Shown here: piece by piece, positions 53,601-62,981 of the stretch
How positions within the stretch are numbered: position 1 is the first letter of the stretch
Layout: the number at the start of each line of letters is the position of its first letter
Program-made: the position numbers and the translations under genes
The notes under the pieces: model-generated
Databases searched by the model: none
The model's input: only the letters and a program-made list of their open reading frames with translations
What the model was told of the DNA's origin: nothing
Assembly: GCA_958436175.1 (NCBI GenBank)
Contig: CAUBJF010000011.1
Coordinates: forward strand, 1-64,000
Origin: an uncultured Muribaculaceae bacterium
GTDB taxonomy: Bacteria; Bacteroidota; Bacteroidia; Bacteroidales; Muribaculaceae
Reading direction: 5' to 3'
Length of the DNA: 64,000 nucleotides

Positions 53601-54625
53601 GCGTTGAGATTGTGTGACAGCATGAAGACTCCGTACCGGTAACTCCCTATCCAAAGGTTGTGCCTACTGTCGACATACACTTTATATATAGCATCGCAGG
53701 GGAGGGGAGAATTGTCCGGCGTTACAGGGTAAAGCTGACCGTTTTCTTTCACATACATTCCATGACCGTCGGTGCCGAAATAGAGAGTGTTTTCGTCTGC
53801 TGCCACAGCCATAAGGTTGGAATACGGAGGATTGGTATTTTCGGTTATCACTTTCCCGGTATTGTCAATGGTGAATTCGCGCGTTTCGCTGCCCACGCCT
53901 CTGCCGACCGTAACTGTGTGGTTGTGGCTGTCATAATATAGGTTGAGGTTGGGGTCGTAGCCGAAAAGGAAGGAGTTGTGGACAAGCTCATCCTCTGCGT
54001 TGTGGGAGAGGATAGTGATTCCGTCGTTCGAGAGAGCAATAAGTTGATCGCCGTCGAATTGGGTCATGTCGGCATATCGGCGCTTGTCGGGTTTGGGAAG
54101 GGACATAAACACCGGCCGTTTGCTGTCCTGAGACGTAGAGGATCTGTCAAGTCTCAGTATATCGCCGTCTATAGTAAGGGCAAAGACATCCTCTGTGTGC
54201 CTGATGACCTTGCTTACACGTACACTCAGTAGATTCTCTTCTTTGCCTTCACCTCGGATGTATGCCGGATAGAAGACATTGTCTTCATACCTGAAAAAAT
54301 CCAGCCCCGTATCGTTCCCGACCCAGAGCCCTGCTTCGTCGGGCATGATGCATCTTATCATATTGCTCAGGTAGTTTGGGTTCCTGTCTGGACTGTGACG
54401 GAAGGATGTGACGTTTCTCCCGTCGAAGCGTGCCAGTCCGTTCCATGTCGCTATCCAGACAAAGCCATAGTCATCTTCCACGATATCGTTGACAGAATTG
54501 TCCGGGAGACCATCGTTGACAGTGATGACTTTGATATGTGCCGTGCCTGGGTCCGGCATCGGGAAGGCCTGCATTGCTGCGAGCAATAAGGTGAGCAAAA
54601 GAAGGGTTATCCGGTTTTTCACCAT
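50654..54625 (-). CDS. hybrid two-component system regulator of a polysaccharide locus
   Basis: A 1323-residue single-chain sensor-regulator. Signal peptide (about 1-22); two seven-bladed regulator propellers in the periplasm (about 25-680); Y_Y_Y domain (about 695-755); one TM helix (about 770-792); HisKA with NITHELRTP (His about 826); ATPase domain with NAYKYTQ, DNGIGI and GDGIGLAF; receiver with Asp about 1128 in ITDLMMP; AraC-type DNA-binding domain (about 1235-1320). Such proteins bind an oligosaccharide outside and switch on the adjacent SusC/SusD locus, here divergently transcribed from 54963. The ligand is unknown. Confidence 0.95.
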   Translation of the reverse strand: MVKNRITLLLLTLLLAAMQAFPMPDPGTAHIKVITVNDGLPDNSVNDIVEDDYGFVWIATWNGLARFDGRNVTSFRHSPDRNPNYLSNMIRCIMPDEAGLWVGNDTGLDFFRYEDNVFYPAYIRGEGKEENLLSVRVSKVIRHTEDVFALTIDGDILRLDRSSTSQDSKRPVFMSLPKPDKRRYADMTQFDGDQLIALSNDGITILSHNAEDELVHNSFLFGYDPNLNLYYDSHNHTVTVGRGVGSETREFTIDNTGKVITENTNPPYSNLMAVAADENTLYFGTDGHGMYVKENGQLYPVTPDNSPLPCDAIYKVYVDSRHNLWIGSYRYGVFMLSHNLNAYSILDKHSGRLCYDIVTAVIPDGEMMYIGLDGGGLEVLNSSTGEYRQYTKLNSGMPADNVVSLVKDGNTLWAALYGTGLVQCNLDSEKFTTFKAPGDSEPSNKLWIIRDDGEGKLWIGGNSLSVFDKQTHEFTSIPGTQQSDVLSMAIDGNNIYVATRWNGLLQIDRRRKAIIERHSDSPSQGGIKIPGRKIPFVFVDSQHSLWVDIDNAMLCKIDPVSKQILKSYKQRADETGMQILSMVEDNNGDIFIGTNHGLLKYIRENDYIMPLNDERMPRMFTFNAASKDKDTAYFGTTSGLLKYPFTQTSENIRLASMVFTGIEVFNNGGKGFPLFSTGDSTLELDNDQNFFQINFTVPEMSNPEQIKFECRLDGLEKEWRDVSDTRSAIYTYVPAGKYRLSVRHTLPDGSWSTPTSMSIKIHPAWYATPLMFAIWVLLGLSLLVAVAWVWYKFIKNREKIHIAEVERDSANRLNEAKLDFYANITHELRTPCFLISAQIEEMYDSGRQTVPVNNLVGIYRNSAKLNKLISHIIDFRKTDTGHLSLNARRIDVQALLGELAADYEQLCRQKSQTFEYSYSEPPVEAEVDPDKLELIVTNLVSNAYKYTQKDGKVTLTLQENNDSIEISVTDNGIGIVDKLQTKIFEPFMRTERGQKISSGDGIGLAFVKELVELHHGSITVDSKINEGSRFTVILPKKLSSSPLPTTEARYLPVPLKEKLFIPENQGEAGTRISDPTATRSVLLIDDNREVLSVLVKAFEENYRVTEIADAREAVELAKKGGFDVVITDLMMPDFDGHDVLKALKEDKRTRDIKVVVFSALTSEEDMLKAFDEGADAYLTKPIPLKVLVKQIERLFEHSNDGSSLPASSGNYNREEQKFLLECRRIINECMNLDNFDIAMLASRLSMSHSALYKKIKSMTGMSIIDFINEYRIYKAVQLFKEGVSNVQTVSEMCGFKDVKTFRETFKRKMQMPPKQYMLKIQEE

Positions 54626-54689
54626 TTTTCCAGAGGGTATCGATTTTTAATGGTAGAGAATAAAAACGTGTCAATGCTCTAAAGCGATG

Positions 54690-54697
54690 CAAATTTA
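54690..54697 (-). promoter_or_regulatory. -7 box of the hybrid regulator gene
   Basis: TAAATTTG on the minus strand, 64 bases before the ATG at 54625. No -33 TTTG at the ideal distance. Confidence 0.45.
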
Positions 54698-54880
54698 GTT
54701 CTTTTTCACTCAAAAAGGGGCGTTTTTGGACTTTGTACGGGACTTGATTTTCGTATTATATGGGGTGTTTTCTCGTATATCGACAATCGGCAATCTTATT
54801 CGGCTTCGGTAGGGGTGCTATTTACGAATTGCCCCCTCGTTTTATAATAATACGAGTCCTCCTCTCGAGCGGATACCATC

Positions 54881-54888
54881 TAATTTTG
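54881..54888 (+). promoter_or_regulatory. -7 box of the second SusC/SusD operon
   Basis: TAATTTTG without a TTTG about 20 bases upstream, as expected for a promoter that depends on the hybrid regulator. A longer open frame would start inside this box, which argues against it. Confidence 0.55.
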
Positions 54889-54962
54889 TGCCGTGGGACG
54901 TGAAAGACACTTACGGCAGACCATACATTGTATATAATATAAATTCAATAACCAATCAATCC

Positions 54963-57900
54963 ATGAAACCAGAACAATCGAGGTTCATACGGAAGGCGGC
55001 AAGGCTGCTCTTCGTGGTAGGAGGACTGACCTTTGCGGGCTCTGTGTTTGCAGAGCCGGTAGGATTCCCTCACCAGGCTTCGGTACAGGCGAATGAAATC
55101 AATGTCACCGGCGAAGTAATAGGCACGGATGGCGAACCTGTGATCGGAGCATCAGTAGTTATAAAAGGTACCACCCGGGGTGTGACGACAGACATCGACG
55201 GAAAATTCTCAATGACCGTGCCGAAAGGGTCAACCCTCGTCATTTCCTACGTAGGATGCACAACCCAGGAGGTCAAAGCCACAGCGACTCCCCTTAAAAT
55301 CACTCTCGAGGACAATACTACAAACCTTGACGAAGTCGTAGTCGTCGGCTTTGCCACGCAGAAAAAAGTCAACCTGACGGGTGCTGTAGGCACGGCATCG
55401 GGCAAAGATATCGCCGAGCGTCCTGTATCGGATGCTGTCACAGCTCTTCAGGGTGTGATTCCAGGTCTCAATATCTCTAACTCGAGCTCCGGCGGCGAGC
55501 TGAACTCCAACAAGTCCATCAATATCCGTGGTACAGCCACTATCGGTGAGGGTTCGAGCGGCAGCCCGCTTGTCCTCATCGATGGTATGGAAGGCGACCT
55601 CAACACCATCAATCCCCAGGATATCGAGAACATATCCGTCCTCAAGGATGCCGCAGCATCATCTATCTATGGTTCGCGCGCGCCATTCGGTGTCATCCTT
55701 GTTACTACCAAGACAGGAGCAAAGGGTAAGACCATAATACGATACAACAACAGCTTCCGTTTCAACCAGCCTCTTAAAATTGCGAACCAGATGGATTCGT
55801 GGCACCTCGTCAACTATCTGAACGATGTGCAGCGTTACACCAACCCTGGCTCGTTTACCTTCGACGACGAATATGTCGAGAAAGTTCGCCAGTTCTACAC
55901 CGGCGAGAGCGATGTCGTGGCCGACGGCTACCACTGGGAAGACGGACATTCCATCTGGGGCGACAGCGAGCTTATGGGCGTGTATGCAAATACAAACTGG
56001 ATGGATGAGTATTATAAGAAGACTGCTTTCTCCCAGGAACACAACCTTGCGCTGACCGGCGGCAACGAGAAGATAGACTATTACGTCTCGGGCAACTGGA
56101 TGGACATGGGTGGTTTCATGCGCTACGGTGAGGACGACTTCCAGCGTTTCTCTCTCATGGGCAAAGTCAATGCACAGCTCTACAGCTGGCTGAAAATCGG
56201 CTATACCTCCCGCTGGAACCGAACTGACTACGACCGTGCAACGACCATGAGCGGCGGTTTTTACGACAACCTCATGCGCCGTGCGATATCTATTGCACCC
56301 AAATATGATCCCAACGGTTTCCTCGCATCCGACTTCAACTATATCGACGCACTGGAGAACGGCGGCCGTCATAAAGAGCAGAACGACGTGTTTACCAACC
56401 AGTTCCAGGTGACAATCACTCCGGTTAAGAACTGGAATATCATCGGCGAGTTCAACGCACGTGTGAACAACAACTGGACACACGAAGATGCATTTCCCGT
56501 GTACGCTCACGATGCAGTCGACCCCGAGCGGACACATATCCCGACTTACTACTCGCGTACGACATCATATGTCAGCGAATATTCCTATCGCTCGACCTAC
56601 CTCAACGCCAACATTTTCACCAACTACTTCCTCTCCCTCAACGACCAGCACAACTTTACGTTCCTGCTCGGTTCACAGTTCGAGAGCTTCAAGGACAGAT
56701 ATGTCAGCGGTAGTCGTAACGATGTCACCACACAGCTCCTTCCCGTGCTCGGACTGACTAACAGCAAGACAGACTACTCTCTCGATGGCAAGTATCAGCT
56801 ATGGCGTACAGCCGGCTTCTTCGGACGTATCAATTATGACTATATGAACCGCTATCTGCTCGAAGTCAACCTGCGTTACGACGGTTCATCGCGCTTCCGC
56901 AGCGACAGCCGCTGGGTATGGTCGCCTTCTGTATCTGCCGGCTGGAACATCGCTCAGGAAGATTTCTTCGAACCCTACAGACCCTATGTCAGCGCTCTTA
57001 AGATACGCGGATCCTACGGTCAGCTTGCTAACCAGAACACCAACAACTGGTACCCGACTTACCGCGTCATGGGTCTCGGCTCCTCGTCAAGCTACTGGCT
57101 TATAAACGGCGAACAGTCCAATGTGGCATGGTTCCCTGGACTTATTTCCACAACCCTGACATGGGAGAAGATCCGAAACACCAACATCGGTATCGACGTG
57201 ACGGCACTCCGTAACAGACTGACTGCATCGTTCGACTACTTCTGGCGCGACAATAAAGATATGGTGGGCCCCGGTGTGTCGCTTCCCGCAACGCTCGGTA
57301 CCAACCCTCCTGCACAGAACCTCCTGTCGATGCGTACCAGCGGCTGGGAACTTACCTTGGGATGGCGCCAGGCTATCGGCGACTTCGACTACGACGTGCG
57401 CGTAAACCTCTCCGACGACCGTACCAAGATTACCGATTATCCCAACCGTGAAGGCAACCTCGGCAAATACATCGCCGGTCGATACATCGGCGAAATCTGG
57501 GGCCTCGAGACGAAAGGTATCGCCCGTACTCAGGAAGAAATGGATGCACATCTCGCAAATGTTGACCAGAGCGAGATAAATGGTGGCCTGTGGCAGGCCG
57601 GCGACATAATGTATGTCGATACCGACGGCGACGGTAAAATCCACAAGCAGAGCACTATATACGAGAAAGGTGACCTGAGGGTCATCGGTAACTCGTCGCC
57701 GCGATACAGAATCGGTATCAACCTCTATGCCAAGTGGAAAGGCCTTGATTTCTCGGCATTCTTCCAGGGTGTCTGCAAACGCGATTACTATTTCAGCGCA
57801 TACGGCGGCCAGGGTGCCGGCGAGAAAGGCGCAGCCTTCTGGGGCGCTACCGTGGGTGGCCGCTGGGAATCTCTGTTCTTCGACGAACATCTTGACTACT

Positions 57901-58241
57901 GGCGTGACGACCAGAGTCTTCTCGGTGAGAACTACGATGCTTACTATGCCCGTCCTATCTACTACACCAACAAGAACCGCGAGACACAGACACGCTATCT
58001 GCAGAACGGCTCGTACCTCCGTCTGAAAAACCTACAGGTCGGTTATACCTTCCCCGAAGAGCTAACGCACAAGTTTTTCGTGCAGAACCTGCGCCTCTTC
58101 TTCTCGGCTGAAAACCTTCATACCTGGACCAAGATGAGCAAGGTCATAGATCCCGAGAGCCTCGAGGTCTCGAAGATGAAATCGGGCGGTACATATCCTC
58201 TGTCTCGCACCTACTCATTTGGCATCTCAGTTACTTTGTAA
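54963..58241 (+). CDS. SusC-like TonB-dependent receptor of the polysaccharide locus
   Basis: A 1092-residue SusC-family porin. The ATG at 54963 is chosen because the signal peptide starts there (MKPEQSRFIRKAARLLF...FAEP) and the longer frame runs into the promoter. Then come the carboxypeptidase-like domain (VTGEVIGTDGEPVIGASV), TonB-box region (LDEVVVVGFATQKKVNLTG), plug with INIRGTATIG and VLKDAAASSIYGSRAPFGVI, and a barrel ending FGISVTL. It imports oligosaccharides with its SusD partner 21 bases downstream. Confidence 0.94.
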   Translation: MKPEQSRFIRKAARLLFVVGGLTFAGSVFAEPVGFPHQASVQANEINVTGEVIGTDGEPVIGASVVIKGTTRGVTTDIDGKFSMTVPKGSTLVISYVGCTTQEVKATATPLKITLEDNTTNLDEVVVVGFATQKKVNLTGAVGTASGKDIAERPVSDAVTALQGVIPGLNISNSSSGGELNSNKSINIRGTATIGEGSSGSPLVLIDGMEGDLNTINPQDIENISVLKDAAASSIYGSRAPFGVILVTTKTGAKGKTIIRYNNSFRFNQPLKIANQMDSWHLVNYLNDVQRYTNPGSFTFDDEYVEKVRQFYTGESDVVADGYHWEDGHSIWGDSELMGVYANTNWMDEYYKKTAFSQEHNLALTGGNEKIDYYVSGNWMDMGGFMRYGEDDFQRFSLMGKVNAQLYSWLKIGYTSRWNRTDYDRATTMSGGFYDNLMRRAISIAPKYDPNGFLASDFNYIDALENGGRHKEQNDVFTNQFQVTITPVKNWNIIGEFNARVNNNWTHEDAFPVYAHDAVDPERTHIPTYYSRTTSYVSEYSYRSTYLNANIFTNYFLSLNDQHNFTFLLGSQFESFKDRYVSGSRNDVTTQLLPVLGLTNSKTDYSLDGKYQLWRTAGFFGRINYDYMNRYLLEVNLRYDGSSRFRSDSRWVWSPSVSAGWNIAQEDFFEPYRPYVSALKIRGSYGQLANQNTNNWYPTYRVMGLGSSSSYWLINGEQSNVAWFPGLISTTLTWEKIRNTNIGIDVTALRNRLTASFDYFWRDNKDMVGPGVSLPATLGTNPPAQNLLSMRTSGWELTLGWRQAIGDFDYDVRVNLSDDRTKITDYPNREGNLGKYIAGRYIGEIWGLETKGIARTQEEMDAHLANVDQSEINGGLWQAGDIMYVDTDGDGKIHKQSTIYEKGDLRVIGNSSPRYRIGINLYAKWKGLDFSAFFQGVCKRDYYFSAYGGQGAGEKGAAFWGATVGGRWESLFFDEHLDYWRDDQSLLGENYDAYYARPIYYTNKNRETQTRYLQNGSYLRLKNLQVGYTFPEELTHKFFVQNLRLFFSAENLHTWTKMSKVIDPESLEVSKMKSGGTYPLSRTYSFGISVTL

Positions 58242-58262
58242 TCGCATAAATCAATCATAGAA

Positions 58263-60320
58263 ATGAATTATCTCAAACATATAGCGCTATTGTCCGCCGC
58301 AGTGATGGCCCTGTCATCCTGCAACGACTATCTCGATGTGACGCCCCCGTCCAGCGTCTCCCCCGAGATGTATTTCACAACCGCTGACCAGCTCGGATAC
58401 TATACGCTGAACTACTACTGTAACTACTCGAACTGGGACGCAAACGGTGTCGGCGGCCAGTTTCCTTCACATGCCGACTACACCTCCTTTATCCATGACG
58501 ACGGACCTACAGACAACGAGGCTGCAATCAGCAGTATCTATTACGAGGGTCAGGACTACAAGGTAGGGCAGAGCGGCGGACATTGGAACTTTGACCGCAT
58601 AAACGATCTCAACTGGTTCATCCGCACGGTTCGTCCCAAAATCGAGGCTGGCGAGGTTCAGGGCAGCGAAACTTCGGCTAAGCACTACTTTGGCGAGGCT
58701 TACTTCCTCCGCGCCCAGGAATATTTCTTCAGGATGAAGAAACTCGGTGATTTCCCCATCATCACCGCACCGCTTCCCGACAACCGCGAAGTGCTGATAC
58801 AGGCATCTCGCCGCTATCCCCGCAATAAGGTAGCACGTTTCATAATTGCTGACCTCGACTCTGCCGCCAGTCTCCTGAGCGATGGTACAGGCATCGGTGG
58901 ACGCGCACGTATCACACGCGATGTAGCCCTGCTCCTAAAAGCGAGAGTGGCGCTCTACGAGGCTACTTGGGAAAAATATTTTGCCGGGACACCTTTCGTA
59001 CCTGATAAATCGGCAGGCTGGAACGGGGCCAAGAAGGACTATAACGCCGATTTCAGTTACGACAACGCATCGGAAGTCGCATATTTCCTCGATCAGGCTC
59101 TTGCAGCATCCAAGGAAGTGGCCGACAACCATACCAAGCTGACAGTGAATAATAAACAGGAAATCGGCTCTAATAATGCCGTTGGCTCGAATCCCTACTA
59201 TGACATGTTTGCATCCGTCGATGTCTCGGACTACGACGAAGTGCTCATGTACCGCGCCGCAGACCGCGTAAAGGCCGGAGCTCACTCGCTGAACCAGTAC
59301 ATGCGCGCCGGACAGCCTCGTGGCTATACTCAGGAGTTCGCCAACGCATTCCTGATGGATAACGGTCTGCCTATCTATGCTCCCAATTCCGGCTATGCCG
59401 GCGATGACTTCGTCGTCGACACAAAAAAGAACCGCGACTGGCGATGGAAGCTCTTTATGAAGGCTCCGGGAGAATATCCCTATGCCGATGCCTCCGACCG
59501 AATGGGATTAGGCAAAAATTTCGATGTACCCGACGTTCGCGGCGGTTCTTTCAAATATGCAACCTCGACAGGCTACAAGAAAGGCAAGTGTATGACTAAG
59601 GATACCAAGTACACCTCGACAGGCACTGACGAGACCGCATCGGTAGTATTCCGCGCCGCTGAAGCCTATCTTATCTATATGGAAGCTGCATGGGAGAAAT
59701 ACGGCGACGGGCTGAACGCAGATGCCTGGAAATACTGGGAGGCTCTCCGTACCCGCGCAGGTGTCGATGCCGACATACAAAAGACAATTGCAGCTACCGA
59801 CCTTGACAAAGAAGAGTACTACACTCACGACCTCGGTCTCTATTCTGCAGGCAAGAGAATCGACTCCAAGGTGCTCTATAACATACGCCGTGAGCGTCGC
59901 TGCGAGCTGATAAGCGAGGGTTTCCGTCTCGACGACCTCTATCGCTGGCGTTCGCTCGACCAGCTCAAAGGCGGCAAGTTCTTCCTCCACGGAGCCAAGA
60001 TTTTCGGCCCTATGCTGAAATCGTATCCCAAGAACCGACTGAAATACGACCAGCCCAAACAGTCCGACAACAACGTATCGTCACCCTCCGATGTCGAAGG
60101 CGGTCTAAACGGGAGTGCCCAGTATCTGTCGATGTGGCGTATCACCAATGAGAACCAGTACTATAACTCTGGTATGACATGGCACATGGCTCACTATCTC
60201 TCGCCTATTGCCGTCGACCATTTCCTGATTTCATCGGCCGACGGTGTCGACATCGACTCGTCGCCCATCTACCAGAATCCTTACTGGCAGACTATGAACG
60301 GCACTGCAGCTCAAGAATAA
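58263..60320 (+). CDS. SusD-like surface glycan-binding lipoprotein
   Basis: A 685-residue SusD/RagB protein, rather long for the family. Lipobox ALSSC (cysteine about 20) then CNDYLDVTPP. Helical repeats include HYFGEAYFLRAQEYFFRMKKLGDFPI split as usual, and the late block RRERRCELISEGFRLDDLYRWRS is diagnostic. Several insertions rich in Gly, Asn and Tyr probably form the glycan site. It forms a lid on the SusC-like barrel encoded just upstream. Confidence 0.93.
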   Translation: MNYLKHIALLSAAVMALSSCNDYLDVTPPSSVSPEMYFTTADQLGYYTLNYYCNYSNWDANGVGGQFPSHADYTSFIHDDGPTDNEAAISSIYYEGQDYKVGQSGGHWNFDRINDLNWFIRTVRPKIEAGEVQGSETSAKHYFGEAYFLRAQEYFFRMKKLGDFPIITAPLPDNREVLIQASRRYPRNKVARFIIADLDSAASLLSDGTGIGGRARITRDVALLLKARVALYEATWEKYFAGTPFVPDKSAGWNGAKKDYNADFSYDNASEVAYFLDQALAASKEVADNHTKLTVNNKQEIGSNNAVGSNPYYDMFASVDVSDYDEVLMYRAADRVKAGAHSLNQYMRAGQPRGYTQEFANAFLMDNGLPIYAPNSGYAGDDFVVDTKKNRDWRWKLFMKAPGEYPYADASDRMGLGKNFDVPDVRGGSFKYATSTGYKKGKCMTKDTKYTSTGTDETASVVFRAAEAYLIYMEAAWEKYGDGLNADAWKYWEALRTRAGVDADIQKTIAATDLDKEEYYTHDLGLYSAGKRIDSKVLYNIRRERRCELISEGFRLDDLYRWRSLDQLKGGKFFLHGAKIFGPMLKSYPKNRLKYDQPKQSDNNVSSPSDVEGGLNGSAQYLSMWRITNENQYYNSGMTWHMAHYLSPIAVDHFLISSADGVDIDSSPIYQNPYWQTMNGTAAQE

Positions 60321-60332
60321 TAATCTACAAAC

Positions 60333-60358
60333 CGGTGGCACTTCCCGGTGCCACCGGC
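60333..60358 (+). promoter_or_regulatory. intercistronic hairpin after susD
   Basis: CCGGTGGCAC and GTGCCACCGG are perfect 10-base arms around TTCCCG, with no T-run after them. In the 72-base gap between SusD and the next gene it may stabilise the upstream message or lower downstream expression. Confidence 0.6.
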
Positions 60359-60392
60359 TAATTATCAATCAATATATTAACCATCTTTAATC

Positions 60393-61241
60393 ATGAAAAG
60401 ACTGATACTCAGCGCAGCAGTAGCTGCAAGCGCACTTACATTGTGCGCACAGACAAACTTTGTTGCCAATGGCGACTTCGAGAAGACCGAAGGCGTAGAG
60501 CAGAATACTCCCTGGGACTGGGATGACACCAAACACAACCTCAAGGCACTTCCAGACTGGACCATCAAGGGTCTTGATGACTGGTGCGTTCTCGCAATGC
60601 TCGTAGAACCCGAAGTAGACGACGAATATGTATTCGAAGGTGCCGGTAACCATCAGTGTCTCCACATCTATCGTTTCGACGACAATGGCTGGCAGGCCGG
60701 TGGTGTTGAGCAGATCGTCAGCGGTCTGACTCCCGGCGAGACCTACTCTCTGGGTGCCATCATCGCCATCTCAAAAGGCACCACAGTGGACTGGGATGAT
60801 CCTTACTTCCGTATTGAGCTCATGCCACTCAATGCCAACAAAGAAGAATACGGCGCTTCCAACATCATCGATGACAAGGACGATGCCCTTGCAGAGGCTG
60901 ACTACTGGTGCCCCTACGAAAAACAGTTCAAGGCTCCCGAAAGCGGCAATGTACGTCTGCGCATCACTCACAACAACACCAAGTGGGACGGCAACCACTC
61001 CGAAGGTTTCTGGATGGATATCGACGATATCGCCATCATGACCCCCGAAGATTATGCCACATATATGGAAAACAAGCCAAACGCTTCGATTGCTAATGTA
61101 GCAGTCGATACAGAAGCCAGAGTTCTCGGTGTCTACGACATCAATGGTATACGTGTTGCCGACTCTGAAGAAAACCTTGGCGACGCTCACGGTCTCTTCA
61201 TTGTCAATACGACAAACGGAGCCAAGAAAGTAATCCGCTGA
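60393..61241 (+). CDS. secreted jelly-roll-like protein of the polysaccharide locus
   Basis: A 282-residue exported protein with a signal peptide (about 1-19, ending LCAQ). NFVANGDFEKTEG directly after it is the typical first strand of galactose-binding-like/carbohydrate-binding jelly rolls, and the domain continues to about residue 225 (VSGLTPGETYSLGA, FWMDIDDIAI). The last 40 residues hold GVYDINGIRV...GLFIVNTTNG, the C-terminal module shared with four other exported proteins here. Probably a surface glycan-binding protein; no lipobox is present, so the tail may provide anchoring or export. Confidence 0.72.
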   Translation: MKRLILSAAVAASALTLCAQTNFVANGDFEKTEGVEQNTPWDWDDTKHNLKALPDWTIKGLDDWCVLAMLVEPEVDDEYVFEGAGNHQCLHIYRFDDNGWQAGGVEQIVSGLTPGETYSLGAIIAISKGTTVDWDDPYFRIELMPLNANKEEYGASNIIDDKDDALAEADYWCPYEKQFKAPESGNVRLRITHNNTKWDGNHSEGFWMDIDDIAIMTPEDYATYMENKPNASIANVAVDTEARVLGVYDINGIRVADSEENLGDAHGLFIVNTTNGAKKVIR

Positions 61242-61250
61242 TAGATCATC

Positions 61251-61297
61251 AAGTCCCGGGACTGCGCCAGATGCTTTACGACGCTCTTCCGGGACTT
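61251..61297 (+). terminator. hairpin before the GH16 gene
   Basis: AAGTCCCGG pairs with CCGGGACTT across a 29-base loop, followed by TTAC. It may partly terminate the operon or tune GH16 expression. Confidence 0.45.
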
Positions 61298-61314
61298 TTA
61301 CACACATTCCGCAC

Positions 61315-62979
61315 ATGAAAAAATATATCTTTGCTCTTATATTCTCAGCCATGTTCTCTGGGGCGTTTGCCCAGGATCTTCCGGAGAACTATCCCGGCTA
61401 CAGACTTGAATTCTCCGAGGAATTTGACCAGGGAACTGTTCCCGATGCCGAACGCTGGCAGTTCGAGACCGGAATGCGCCGAAACCATGAGGACCAGGTC
61501 TATACTACTAATAATGCTACCATCGCAGACGGATGCCTTGTCATCGAGGCTCGCAAAGAAAAAACCTTGAATCCCGACTACGAGCGTTACTCGAGCGACT
61601 GGAACAAGAAAAACAAATACGGAGAATACTCCTCAGCATCCATCATCCTGAAAAACCCCTACCGCTATCACTACGGGGTGTACGAGGTGCGTGCCAAAAT
61701 ACCTGTAGGCTCCGGCTACTGGCCTGCCATATGGGGATGCGGCGACACCTACGAATGGCCCTACAACGGAGAGCTCGATATTATGGAATACTATGGAGAC
61801 GCCATCCATGCAAACCTCGCATGGGGCTCGAACAACCGCTGGCAGGCTTCATGGTCGAGTAAAGCACCGAAAATGAATGAATTTGAAGGGGATTTCGCTG
61901 ATAAATTCCATGTCTGGCGTACAGAATGGGACCACAACAGCCTCAGGATATACCTGGATGACCGGCTCATCAACGAAACCGACCTCGACCGCACCGTCAA
62001 CCCCAATCCCGGGCAGCCCTGGTATAACGTCGACGGCTACAATCCGTACCGTGACCCGAACAACAAGTTCGGCGTATGGCTCAACCTCGCCCTTGGCGGC
62101 GATAACGGCGGTTCCCTCGCCAACACCGTCTTCCCGGCACAATATCTTGTGGACTATGTTCGTGTCTATGTCCCCGAGACAGCAGATGCTCCTTTGCAGT
62201 ACCGTATCGCCAAGGCTCAGAAGCTGCTTGATGACAACAGCACCAGCGGCAAGTTCCCCGAGTCCGCCAACGAAGCTCTGGCTGCGGCGATAGCGGAAGC
62301 CAGATCCCTTCTCGGTGCCACTGACAACGATGTAATCGACCCGGCTCTCGACGCTCTGCAGAACGCTATGGATAATTATCTCAAATCGATGCCCAATCCC
62401 TGCGCCGACGGCGGCACTTTCCGCTTCCGTCATATCCTGTCGGGATGCACTCTCTCCTCGGGGTGGTTTGAGAACGAAGAGTGCGTCATCATCACCGACA
62501 ACGGTGCCTCCGACTATCATCAGGATTTCACTTTCGTCGAGGCTCCCGGTGTAGCTAAGACAAAAGGTATGAACATGCGTACGGACGACGGCAAATACGT
62601 CTACCGCGACAGCTGGAATCTTCGTGTCACCGACAGGAGCGACCGTCTTGCCGAGAACAATTTTCTCTTCAAAGTCGAGACAGCCGAAGGCTATCTTATC
62701 ATCAAGAACCTTGGGTCCAATAAATATTTCGGAACCGACACTAATGTTGCATGGAGCCATGTCTACTCCGACAAACCTGGCTTAGGTGTTCGCAGCAATT
62801 ACTTCGAACTCATCAGTACGACGGGCATTTCGGATGTCGCTGTCGATGAGCCAGCCCCTGAGGTATCGTCAGTATATAATCTTCAGGGCATCCGCGTGGG
62901 CGGCAGCCTCGAGGATGTTCAGGCCGGAGGCATGTATATCGTCGTACGTGGCAATCATGCCGAGAAAATCGTCAAGTGA
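61315..62979 (+). CDS. secreted GH16 endo-glucanase/galactanase-type enzyme
   Basis: A 554-residue secreted enzyme. Signal peptide about 1-19 (GAFAQ). GH16 domain about 22-285 with LEFSEEFDQG, YWPAIWGCG and the catalytic GELDIMEYYG, giving the E-x-D-x-x-E triad. A helical linker domain (about 290-360; KAQKLLDDN, AIAEARSLL) and a beta domain (about 365-505) follow, then the tail VYNLQGIRV...GMYIVVRGN. GH16 members cut beta-1,3- or mixed-linkage glucans and some galactans; laminarin-type activity is the first guess. Two bases before the next gene. Confidence 0.88.
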   Translation: MKKYIFALIFSAMFSGAFAQDLPENYPGYRLEFSEEFDQGTVPDAERWQFETGMRRNHEDQVYTTNNATIADGCLVIEARKEKTLNPDYERYSSDWNKKNKYGEYSSASIILKNPYRYHYGVYEVRAKIPVGSGYWPAIWGCGDTYEWPYNGELDIMEYYGDAIHANLAWGSNNRWQASWSSKAPKMNEFEGDFADKFHVWRTEWDHNSLRIYLDDRLINETDLDRTVNPNPGQPWYNVDGYNPYRDPNNKFGVWLNLALGGDNGGSLANTVFPAQYLVDYVRVYVPETADAPLQYRIAKAQKLLDDNSTSGKFPESANEALAAAIAEARSLLGATDNDVIDPALDALQNAMDNYLKSMPNPCADGGTFRFRHILSGCTLSSGWFENEECVIITDNGASDYHQDFTFVEAPGVAKTKGMNMRTDDGKYVYRDSWNLRVTDRSDRLAENNFLFKVETAEGYLIIKNLGSNKYFGTDTNVAWSHVYSDKPGLGVRSNYFELISTTGISDVAVDEPAPEVSSVYNLQGIRVGGSLEDVQAGGMYIVVRGNHAEKIVK

Positions 62980-62981
62980 TC

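Larger units (their letters stand above)
54626..54962. other. divergent control region of the polysaccharide locus
   Basis: 337 bases without a gene. A TAAATTTG box (54690-54697) faces the hybrid regulator and a TAATTTTG box (54881-54888) faces the SusC-like gene, with an 80-base leader before its ATG. The regulator's binding site should lie here, but no clear direct repeat was identified. Confidence 0.55.

Noticed and set aside
54888..54962. 25-codon extension of the second SusC-like protein
   Set aside because: It begins with GTG inside the -7 box and precedes the true signal peptide.
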